A DNA stretch of 9,806 nt. Origin: JBBTXJ01 sp038061815. GTDB lineage: Bacteria > Patescibacteriota > Patescibacteriia > Magasanikbacterales > JBBTXJ01. The notes under the pieces were generated by a model. That model ran no database searches. It was not told where the DNA came from and saw only the letters and a program-made list of their open reading frames with translations. The DNA is taken from assembly GCA_038061815.1 (NCBI GenBank), contig JBBTYK010000041.1:1-9806 (forward strand), in the 5' to 3' direction. Made by a program: the position numbers and the translations under genes. This document shows positions 1 to 5,832 of this stretch, in pieces (position 1 is the stretch's first letter; every line of letters starts with the position of its first letter).

Positions 1-648
1 CGGGAACAGTTTTTTATTTTCAAAAGTGATGTTCAACGTATAGATGAATTCGCGGCCGTTGAAAAACGCGCCCACCGCAATTTCCACGCCGGTAATGCGT
101 TTTTGCAGCTGGAACACCGGAATTTTTTTGGCCCATGCCTGTTGATAATCGCGGAGCACTTGCAGCACATCGCGGCCGTCTTCTTCTTCACCAACAAAGA
201 GCAATCCTTTGATATTCTGCGCTTTGCCGCTTGGTTTAATCACGTACCGGCCGGGATTTTGCTGGACAAACGCGATGGCGTCGTCAAATGAGGTGAATTC
301 TTGGTAGGGGATGATGGGCACGTCGTGGCGTTTGAATTCTTCCTGCCCAAACGTGCGGTCATCCTCAAGACGGTCCGTGTATGGCGTGCCGCCGACAACC
401 TTTTTTCCCTGCGCGCGGAGTTTTTGCGCGACCGTCCCTTGGCCGAGCACGTCGTCAAAAATAATCACGTCGGCCCACGCGACTTCCGGTTCCCAATCGT
501 CAACCTTCGGCACAAAACCATCAGCGACTTCTTTGTCAGCTTTGCTTTTGATGTAATATTTTACTTCGTGCCCTTCTTTGATGAGCTGCCACGCGAGGTC
601 GCCGATTAAACCGTCCCACGAGACAAACAGAAATTTTTTTGATTCCAT
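1..648 (-). CDS. PurD-like ATP-grasp ligase (5' part, runs off the left edge)
   Basis: The first 216 codons of a gene reading out of the window; family members are about 420 residues. The ATG at 648-646 is the only in-frame ATG nearby. The N-terminal part (residues 4-85) looks like a Rossmann-type pre-ATP-grasp domain beginning FLFVSWDGLIGDLAWQL. The ATP-grasp part begins near residue 95: LEDDRTFGQEEFKRHDVPI resembles the PurD 'LEGSKxFxKxxMxxxxIP' stretch, VIKPSGKAQNIKG resembles 'VVKADGLAxGKGV', and QKRITGVEIAVGAFFNG resembles 'EEFLxGEExS'. PurD joins glycine to phosphoribosylamine using ATP in purine synthesis. The usual PurD opening 'GxGGREHAL' is replaced by WDGLIGDLA, so the substrate may differ, and no other purine gene is present. 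It lies 49 nt after radA with a possible promoter of its own and no clear Shine-Dalgarno. The ATP-grasp fold is fairly sure; the exact substrate is not. Confidence 0.8.
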   Translation of the reverse strand, partial: MESKKFLFVSWDGLIGDLAWQLIKEGHEVKYYIKSKADKEVADGFVPKVDDWEPEVAWADVIIFDDVLGQGTVAQKLRAQGKKVVGGTPYTDRLEDDRTFGQEEFKRHDVPIIPYQEFTSFDDAIAFVQQNPGRYVIKPSGKAQNIKGLLFVGEEEDGRDVLQVLRDYQQAWAKKIPVFQLQKRITGVEIAVGAFFNGREFIYTLNITFENKKLFP

Positions 649-676
649 ACCCGCATATTTTAGCGCGGATGCTTCT

Positions 677-706
677 ATAATAAAAGGGTGTGGATAACTA
701 TGTCCT
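677..706 (-). promoter_or_regulatory. Candidate promoter for the PurD-like gene
   Basis: On the minus strand, a -35-like AGGACA (706-701, four of six consensus bases) and a -10-like TATTAT (682-677, five of six) are separated by 18 nt. Transcription would start near 670, about 22 nt before the ATG at 648. The -35 lies in the last codons of radA. No hairpin terminator is seen between radA and this gene, so read-through from the upstream operon is also possible. Confidence 0.35.
689..697 (-). promoter_or_regulatory. Perfect DnaA-box match (TTATCCACA)
   Basis: The minus strand reads TTATCCACA, the strong DnaA-box consensus, immediately after the radA stop codon and inside the spacer of the candidate PurD-like promoter. 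Only one box is seen, so this is not an origin. A perfect 9-mer on either strand is expected by chance in roughly one of thirteen windows of this size, so function is uncertain. Confidence 0.25.
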
Positions 707-2038
707 CACAATCAGCTCCTCTAAATTTTTCACCGGCGTTATGGTGACGCCGGAGACGGCTGGGAGCGTTGCGCTCGCGGGCGCAATCACCTGCCGCATG
801 CCCAGCGCGGCGCATTCGCGGATGCGTTTTTCGGTGTGCGACACCGGACGTACCTCGCCCCCAAGGCCCACTTCGCCGAACGCCACAAGTTCGCGCGAGA
901 GTATTTTGTCTTTGTATGCCGAGGCAATCGCGAGGCACACGCATAAATCCGCGGCCGGCTCTTTCGCCTCAATGCCGCCGACAACGTTGAGATGAATGTC
1001 GTATTGCGCCAGATTGAGGCCGCTGCGTTTTTGCAAAATGGCGATGAGGATTTGCAATCGGTTCAAATCAAATCCGCTCGCGCGGCGTTGCGGATAGCCG
1101 AACGTCGTTTTGGTGAGCAACGCCTGCATTTCCACCAGCAGCGGCCGCGTGCCTTCCACCAGACAGGTCAGCACCGAGCCGGGAACCATGTCGCCGCGTT
1201 CTTTGATGAATGCCGCGGACGGATTAGGGACTTCGCGGAGTCCGTTTTCGGCCATCGTAAAAATGCCCACTTCATCGGTTGAGCCGAAACGATTTTTTAC
1301 GGTTCGCAACAGGCGATATTCGTGATAGCGGTCTCCTTCCAAATAGAGCACGGTGTCAACGAGATGTTCCAACGTTTTGGGGCCTGCCACGGTTCCTTCT
1401 TTGGTTACGTGGCCGATAATAAGTATGGCGGTGCCGGTTTGTTTTGCGGCGGTAAGCAGTTGCGTGGTGCACACGCGCATTTGGGAAATGCCGCCCGCTT
1501 CGCCGGTTGCTTGGTCTGAATAGAGTGTTTGGATGGAATCAACAATGGCGAGCGTCGGTTTTTGAGCGGCGATGGTGGCGGCCACGGATTCGCAGTGCGT
1601 GGATTCGATGAGCTGGAGCGCTGATGGCGGCGTGGAGAGGAGGCGCTGCGCGCGCAGTGCAATTTGCGCCGCGGATTCCTCGCCGGAACAATAGAGCGTT
1701 GACGGCAGCGCGGTTGCCAGTTGCAGCGCGAGCGTGGATTTCCCGATGCCCGGTTCGCCGCCCAGCAACAACAGCGACCCCGGCACGAGTCCGCCGCCGA
1801 GCACACGGTCAAGTTCAGTGATGCCGGTGGAGATGCGCGCCAGCGGCGCGGTTTGGAGGCTTGCCAGCGTTTTGGTGGGCACGGGCGGCGCCGTGTTCGC
1901 GTTCGTTTCTTTGATGGTGACAGCCATCGGCTGTTCCGCAACGCTTCCCCACGCGCCGCATTCCAAACAACGCCCCGTCCATTTTACAAATTGCGCGTCG
2001 CACCGGGCGCAGATGAACACCGTACTCACTTTTGGCAT
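698..2038 (-). CDS. radA: DNA repair/recombination protein RadA (Sms)
   Basis: This 446-residue protein has the normal RadA length and domain order. An N-terminal zinc finger uses C10, C13, C24 and C27. The RecA-like ATPase core has Walker A GEPGIGKST at 94-102, Walker B LAIVDS ending near 168, and the RadA hallmark KNRFG at 248-252. A Lon-protease-like C-terminal domain follows from about 285, with NVVGGIEAKEPAADL at 351-365. RadA is a hexameric helicase-like ATPase that promotes branch migration of recombination intermediates with RecA and takes part in repair and natural transformation. The ATG at 2038 follows the upstream stop by 6 nt with a GGAAGG Shine-Dalgarno overlapping that stop, giving translational coupling. 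It is the last gene of the tight block starting with clpC, matching the clpC-radA linkage of Firmicutes. All key residues look intact. Confidence 0.97.
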   Translation of the reverse strand: MPKVSTVFICARCDAQFVKWTGRCLECGAWGSVAEQPMAVTIKETNANTAPPVPTKTLASLQTAPLARISTGITELDRVLGGGLVPGSLLLLGGEPGIGKSTLALQLATALPSTLYCSGEESAAQIALRAQRLLSTPPSALQLIESTHCESVAATIAAQKPTLAIVDSIQTLYSDQATGEAGGISQMRVCTTQLLTAAKQTGTAILIIGHVTKEGTVAGPKTLEHLVDTVLYLEGDRYHEYRLLRTVKNRFGSTDEVGIFTMAENGLREVPNPSAAFIKERGDMVPGSVLTCLVEGTRPLLVEMQALLTKTTFGYPQRRASGFDLNRLQILIAILQKRSGLNLAQYDIHLNVVGGIEAKEPAADLCVCLAIASAYKDKILSRELVAFGEVGLGGEVRPVSHTEKRIRECAALGMRQVIAPASATLPAVSGVTITPVKNLEELIVRT

Positions 2039-2039
2039 A

Positions 2040-2046
2040 CCTTCCT
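2040..2046 (-). promoter_or_regulatory. Shine-Dalgarno of radA overlapping the upstream stop codon
   Basis: The minus strand reads AGGAAGG one base before the radA ATG and overlaps the TAG stop of the preceding gene. The AGGA part has about 4 nt to the start, rather short. It is the only clear Shine-Dalgarno seen among the gene starts in this window and supports the ATG at 2038. Confidence 0.6.
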
Positions 2047-3460
2047 AGTAAAAGTCGAACGTGAACAGCGGGGCGAGTATTTCGAAGACTTCCGGATTGT
2101 CTTGTTTGGTGGCGAATGCTTTGTCTTTGGAAACGACAACGTAAAGCGAGGGAATGGCGCGAAAATTCGCTTGAGTCATCGCGGTGAGTCCCGCGCCTTT
2201 GGCGCCGGAAAAGCCGTCGCCGGCGTCCCGATTCTCAAAACACTTGCCGGTCCCTGAATCATTTACTCGTATCAGGCCCTGTTCGTCAACACCGGTCAGT
2301 ACAATCCAGTGGCCGCCTTTTTTATAGCAACCGGAAATGCGCGGTGTTGATGCGATGATGGGGATGACGGTTTTCGCTTTCAAAATTTTCAGCGCTTGGT
2401 CGGGAGTGACCGCCTTGCCTTCAAAATTATCCCAGCGGTCCCCGACTCTTTTAAAGAGTTCCTCGGTCGTTCCCTGATTGCATTTCCGCGCGCCGATTTC
2501 GGTGGCAAACGCGCCGGCGTCCACCGGACTCGTCGCGACGCCTTGCGTGCGGAGCACCATGGCAAGACTGGTCGGTCCGCATGCGGAATATGCATAGCTT
2601 GAGCAACAATCGGGATTGCCGCCGGGGTCTTTTCCGCCCGGACAGAGCTGTTTGTCGCCGTATGCTACGTTGCGCCACTGGGGAGCCGCTTGTTTATACA
2701 TCCACGTGTTGCGAAAACCGTCATTGGGTGTTCCCACGATATCAAAACCGCCATCGGGATTGACGTCGGTTTCCATAGAGGCGAAGTCAAGCGCGACGCG
2801 TTTGATGATGGGTACCCTGATGCCTTCGTACCGCGTGAGGCGCGGGTTGATGGCGTTCAAAATGGTGTAACTGCCGAACAGGATTACCATGCCGATGGAG
2901 GCGTTGAGGATTTTCTTTTTTGCGTCTTCAATTGAGTGGGTGTTGCCCCCCGATGCCATCCATTCAAAACCCGCGTGAATAAACACGATAACCGCGACGA
3001 GGCCCGCAATGCCGACGAGATAGAGGTACACCGCTTTTATGTATTCGCCAATCCACGGAAAAATGGCCACGAATTTTTCTGGTTCGTTTTCATCGGGGAC
3101 GACCGTCGGGGTGGAGAAACTTTTGAGCGAATCTATTTTTATTTGCAGTTCTGGTTTTGTCGCATCGAGCGTGGGAAGCGCAACTCCCGTGCCCGGACCT
3201 GCCGGTTGCGCCGTGAGGTCGCACATGCCGGTTATTTTTAAGCACCGCCCCTCGCGGCAAATTGCTTGGGCGCCGTACGATTGCTGGCACTGTCCATTGC
3301 CGACACAGGCGTCATTTTTTTGTTCCTCCGAAAGGAGACACCGTTCGCCCGGTGCGCAGTTCTGGTCATTTACGCAGGCCTGACCTACGGCTGCCAGCGC
3401 GGAGAGCGGAAAAAAAAGAAACACGCCGATGGTGATGAGAGTTGCAAAGCGGAGCATCAT
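2045..3460 (-). CDS. Secreted/membrane fusion: Cys-rich module, T4SS-pilin-like two-helix segment, C39-like peptidase domain
   Basis: This 471-residue protein has four parts. (1) A signal peptide at 1-24, hydrophobic and ending SALA. (2) A small module at 25-82 with eight cysteines (C29, 35, 41, 52, 58, 68, 73, 80), likely disulfide-bonded. (3) Two membrane helices at about 143-166 and 184-203 joined by the loop FEWMASGGNTHSIEDAKKKI, the pattern of the CPR 'T4SS pilin' family (VirB2/TrbC-like). (4) A C39-like cysteine peptidase domain at about 250-440, with candidate catalytic C294 in SACGPTSLAMVL, H384 in GGHWIVLTGV and D401 in RVNDSG; Q257 may be the oxyanion residue. With a cleaved signal peptide both ends lie outside the cell, putting the peptidase domain on the surface. 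C39 enzymes cleave leader or wall-associated peptides; the substrate here is unknown. The start overlaps the thioredoxin gene stop (ATGA). The extra cysteines C273, C285 and C286 just before the active site are unusual. Confidence 0.87.
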   Translation of the reverse strand: MMLRFATLITIGVFLFFPLSALAAVGQACVNDQNCAPGERCLLSEEQKNDACVGNGQCQQSYGAQAICREGRCLKITGMCDLTAQPAGPGTGVALPTLDATKPELQIKIDSLKSFSTPTVVPDENEPEKFVAIFPWIGEYIKAVYLYLVGIAGLVAVIVFIHAGFEWMASGGNTHSIEDAKKKILNASIGMVILFGSYTILNAINPRLTRYEGIRVPIIKRVALDFASMETDVNPDGGFDIVGTPNDGFRNTWMYKQAAPQWRNVAYGDKQLCPGGKDPGGNPDCCSSYAYSACGPTSLAMVLRTQGVATSPVDAGAFATEIGARKCNQGTTEELFKRVGDRWDNFEGKAVTPDQALKILKAKTVIPIIASTPRISGCYKKGGHWIVLTGVDEQGLIRVNDSGTGKCFENRDAGDGFSGAKGAGLTAMTQANFRAIPSLYVVVSKDKAFATKQDNPEVFEILAPLFTFDFY

Positions 3461-4104
3461 AGCGCGGCGCGTTTGACGGCGTCCTCCAAAAATTCCAACG
3501 TGCGATTTCCGGAGAATCGTTCGTCATCAATGACGAAATACGGCGTACCGTCAATCGGGAGCGCGCGGGCGAGCTCAAAATTCGCGTCAATGAGCGGCTG
3601 GAGTTTTTTCTCCGCGATGCATGCCGCGAACGGCCCTTCTTTCAGTTTCAGCTCCTGCGCGATACTGACGAATGTCGCCTCCGTGAGCCGCAACTGATTT
3701 TCAAAAAGCTTATCGTGGTATTCCCAAAATTTGTTTTGCCGCTGGGCGCAGCGCGCGGCGAGGTGGGCCGGAGCCGATGGCGCTGGAAATTGCGTAATCG
3801 GCGCGTCTTTCCACACCAGGCGTACTTTTTTGTTTTGTTCCACTAATTGCCGCAAAGTTTTTGCAACGATGGCGCAGTGGTCGCAGCCAAAATCCGAAAA
3901 CACAAAGAGCGTCACCGGCGCGCTTCGTGCGCCGAGCACCGGGTCCGTGGCCTTGACATCAAGCGTCGTCACCGGAACGCCGCCGCGCGTCACCGTGATG
4001 GTTTCTTCCGCGCGGTCGGGGAGAAGGGAGGAGACCAGCAGAATAATCATGAGCGCCGCGGCGCCGCTGATGCCAAGAAGCATAATGAGTTGACGTTTTG
4101 GCAT
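3457..4104 (-). CDS. Membrane-anchored DsbA-like thiol-disulfide oxidoreductase
   Basis: This 215-residue protein has a short basic N-terminus (MPKRQ) and one membrane helix at about 7-29, then a DsbA/thioredoxin_4-type domain outside the membrane. The active site is C74-D-H-C77 within FVFSDFGCDHCAIVAKTL. The conserved cis-proline loop is GTPYF at 186-190 with P188, and the helical insertion lies between, including HLAARCAQRQNKFWEYHDKLF at about 114-134. Such proteins oxidise or isomerise cysteines of exported proteins. The stop overlaps the start of the next gene by 4 nt, and that gene's product is Cys-rich and exported, making it the obvious candidate substrate. No DsbB- or VKOR-like partner is in the window. 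The start is 4 nt after the propeller gene's stop, with no clear Shine-Dalgarno. The fold is confident; oxidase versus reductase direction cannot be read from the sequence. Confidence 0.9.
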   Translation of the reverse strand: MPKRQLIMLLGISGAAALMIILLVSSLLPDRAEETITVTRGGVPVTTLDVKATDPVLGARSAPVTLFVFSDFGCDHCAIVAKTLRQLVEQNKKVRLVWKDAPITQFPAPSAPAHLAARCAQRQNKFWEYHDKLFENQLRLTEATFVSIAQELKLKEGPFAACIAEKKLQPLIDANFELARALPIDGTPYFVIDDERFSGNRTLEFLEDAVKRAAL

Positions 4105-4108
4105 ACCA

Positions 4109-5329
4109 TTACCGCAATCTCATTTTATGCAATGCGCCGGTTGTTTGGTCGGTGAAAATGAGATTTGAATTATCGCCGTCAACGGACAGATTGCTGATGC
4201 TGAAATTGCCGGTTGGTTTTCCGACGATGCTTTTGTTTCCGGTGCGCACGTCAATTTTATACAGCGTGTCCGGCGTGAATTTTGCGGTTTCCGGCGCCAT
4301 ACCCGCGCCTTCCTCCAGCTCATCCGGCACGGCGCAATAGAGCGTGGCGTCATCCGCAAACGCGCATTTTTCCGCCCACGTATTAAGGCCGAGGTCTTTT
4401 TTTCCGGTGCCGATGGCGTCGCCTTCGCCGTTGGCAATCCAGATGCGCGGTTTCCAGTCATCGCTTGAGTGATAGGTGCTGTACAGCAATTGTTTTCCGC
4501 CCGGCGTCCATTTCGGCTGGAAGCCGGCGCCGTCAACGATGAGCGCCGGAAGATTTTCGCCGTTTTTCCCGACGAGCAGTACGCTCTGGCGTTCGCCGCC
4601 GGGCGGCTCGCCCGTGTTTGAAAAGGCGATGGTCTGATTATTTGGCGCATACGATACCGTTACTTTATCCGCGTTTTCGCCAAGCGATTCAATGGCGCGC
4701 GCTCCGGAACCGTCAGGATTTGACGTGATGAGCCAGCGATTTTCCGGGCTGTTTCCGATGCTCAACGCCGCCATGTCGTTGCCCGCCGCGGAAAATTCAA
4801 AATCCTGCCAGTGTTTGGGAAGCGTTATCTGTTTTTGTTGGTTGAAGTCAAAGTAGATGTTTGAGCCGTCCGGAAACTCAAGGATGGTTTTGTTTTTGTC
4901 GGGCGTCCAGTGGACTTTTTCAACGTTGAAAAATTGTTTGTCCGACATTTGCACCACGCGGCCATCGGGTCCGATGCGATAGAAGCGGCCGTCGTTGGCA
5001 TTCAGAAATGCTGCGCTTTTTCCGTCAGCGCCAATGGTTGGAGCGACACTGCCGCTGATGTTCAGCACTTCCGTTTCCGTGATTCCTCCGGCGGCGACGC
5101 GCGAGACCGGGAGCGGCTGCGGCGCGGCCGCCGCGCCGCGTTCGCCGACCTCTATTCGCGCCGGCAGGCCGCCCGCTTCCGGCAATGTCGGACGCGCGGC
5201 TTCCGGCCCCGCCGCTTCCTCCGCTTTGCGGAAAAACACAAACCAGAGCGCCACGGCGAGCGCAATGACCACCACGCCGAATCCGGCAATGATGAGAATG
5301 CGTTTGGTGCGTTCGTCAAGCGTAATCAT
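4109..5329 (-). CDS. Membrane-anchored beta-propeller (TolB/PD40-like) protein
   Basis: This 406-residue protein has a charged N-terminus, one membrane helix at about 10-33, and an Ala/Pro/Gly/Glu-rich linker at 34-80. From about 90 to the end it shows repeated beta-rich blades. Blade-like motifs include VHWTPDKNKTILEFPDGSNIY near 139, VSYAPNNQTIAFSNTG near 225, GFQPKWTPGGKQLLYSTY near 269, and a final blade ISNLSVDGDNSNLIFTDQTT near 378. The (P)xWSPDGKxIxF signature is typical of TolB/WD40-like PD40 repeats. Basic residues before the helix suggest N-in, with the propeller outside. Propellers of this kind usually bind proteins; no catalytic residues are evident. Its two cysteines (C322, C332) could form a disulfide made by the neighbouring DsbA-like protein. 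The start follows the previous stop by 2 nt. Function is unknown; an assembly or scaffolding role in the pilin-like complex is only inferred from position. Confidence 0.8.
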   Translation of the reverse strand: MITLDERTKRILIIAGFGVVVIALAVALWFVFFRKAEEAAGPEAARPTLPEAGGLPARIEVGERGAAAAPQPLPVSRVAAGGITETEVLNISGSVAPTIGADGKSAAFLNANDGRFYRIGPDGRVVQMSDKQFFNVEKVHWTPDKNKTILEFPDGSNIYFDFNQQKQITLPKHWQDFEFSAAGNDMAALSIGNSPENRWLITSNPDGSGARAIESLGENADKVTVSYAPNNQTIAFSNTGEPPGGERQSVLLVGKNGENLPALIVDGAGFQPKWTPGGKQLLYSTYHSSDDWKPRIWIANGEGDAIGTGKKDLGLNTWAEKCAFADDATLYCAVPDELEEGAGMAPETAKFTPDTLYKIDVRTGNKSIVGKPTGNFSISNLSVDGDNSNLIFTDQTTGALHKMRLR

Positions 5330-5331
5330 GG

Positions 5332-5826
5332 TTATGAGAGGGGATTAAGCGCTTCAATGGTGGCCATGGCGGCGATGATGATGAGTCCGAAGACGCCGAC
5401 CCAAAACGCGATTTTCAGCACGCTCAACCGTAACCCGATTTCAACCGGGTCTTTCCAACTGTTGAGCGAGAACCATTCCATCCATTTATCTGGCACGAGA
5501 GACCGAATGACTTTTATGACCGCTTTCGGTTTTTGGAGCGGATTGAGTTGCGCGCTGAGTTCGGGCGTTGCGGCAAGGCCGCCGATGCCCGCTGGCGCTC
5601 CCATTGTACCACGCGGCGCAGGTACGGCGCCACCTGCGTTGCGCGCGGGACCGGACGCAAATTCGCGCGGCGCGTATCTGCCGCCTTCCTCCGCGGCCGT
5701 TTCGGGTGTGGTTGGCCGCATCATACCCGTGGGCGGTGCGATATTTCCTTCGCCCGTCTCGCGGAACGATGGCGAAACACGCGCTTGATTGCGCGCGTGC
5801 GCTAACTGACCGGCGACGCTCGGCAT
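5332..5826 (-). CDS. Hypothetical tail-anchored membrane protein with disordered N-terminus
   Basis: The family of this 164-residue protein is not recognised. Residues 1-95 are low-complexity, rich in Pro, Ala, Gly, Arg and Glu, and probably disordered. A short mixed-charge region (99-131, including VPDKWMEWFSLNSW) follows. One strong membrane helix lies at about 137-158 (IAFWVGVFGLIIIAAMATIEA), leaving only a few residues after it. K and R before the helix predict that the large N-terminal part is cytosolic. The ATG at 5826 is 6 nt after the clpC stop and lacks a Shine-Dalgarno; in-frame ATGs at codons 35, 36 and 75 are less likely starts. It is the only product of the four-gene envelope cassette predicted to face the cytosol, so it could contact ClpC or another cytosolic partner, but nothing in the sequence proves this. 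Coding status is supported by the 2-nt gap to the next gene and the clear helix. Confidence 0.75.
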   Translation of the reverse strand: MPSVAGQLAHARNQARVSPSFRETGEGNIAPPTGMMRPTTPETAAEEGGRYAPREFASGPARNAGGAVPAPRGTMGAPAGIGGLAATPELSAQLNPLQKPKAVIKVIRSLVPDKWMEWFSLNSWKDPVEIGLRLSVLKIAFWVGVFGLIIIAAMATIEALNPLS

Positions 5827-5832
5827 ATAGTA

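Noticed and set aside
649..697. Rho-independent terminator after radA
   Set aside because: No stable GC-rich stem followed by a T-run is visible on the minus strand in this gap.
1721..2257. Plus-strand open frame of 178 codons opposite radA and the pilin-C39 gene
   Set aside because: It spans the boundary of two real minus-strand genes and has no recognisable protein features.
5118..5140. GC-rich block in the propeller gene as a structural repeat or hairpin
   Set aside because: It encodes the Ala-rich linker at residues 66-69 and nearby; simple codon use explains it.
4910..5788. Long plus-strand open frame (292 codons) opposite the propeller and tail-anchored protein genes
   Set aside because: It lies antisense to two well-supported genes; the translation is Arg/Ala-rich with no domain, and no start signal precedes it. 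GC-rich codon bias of the minus-strand genes creates it.
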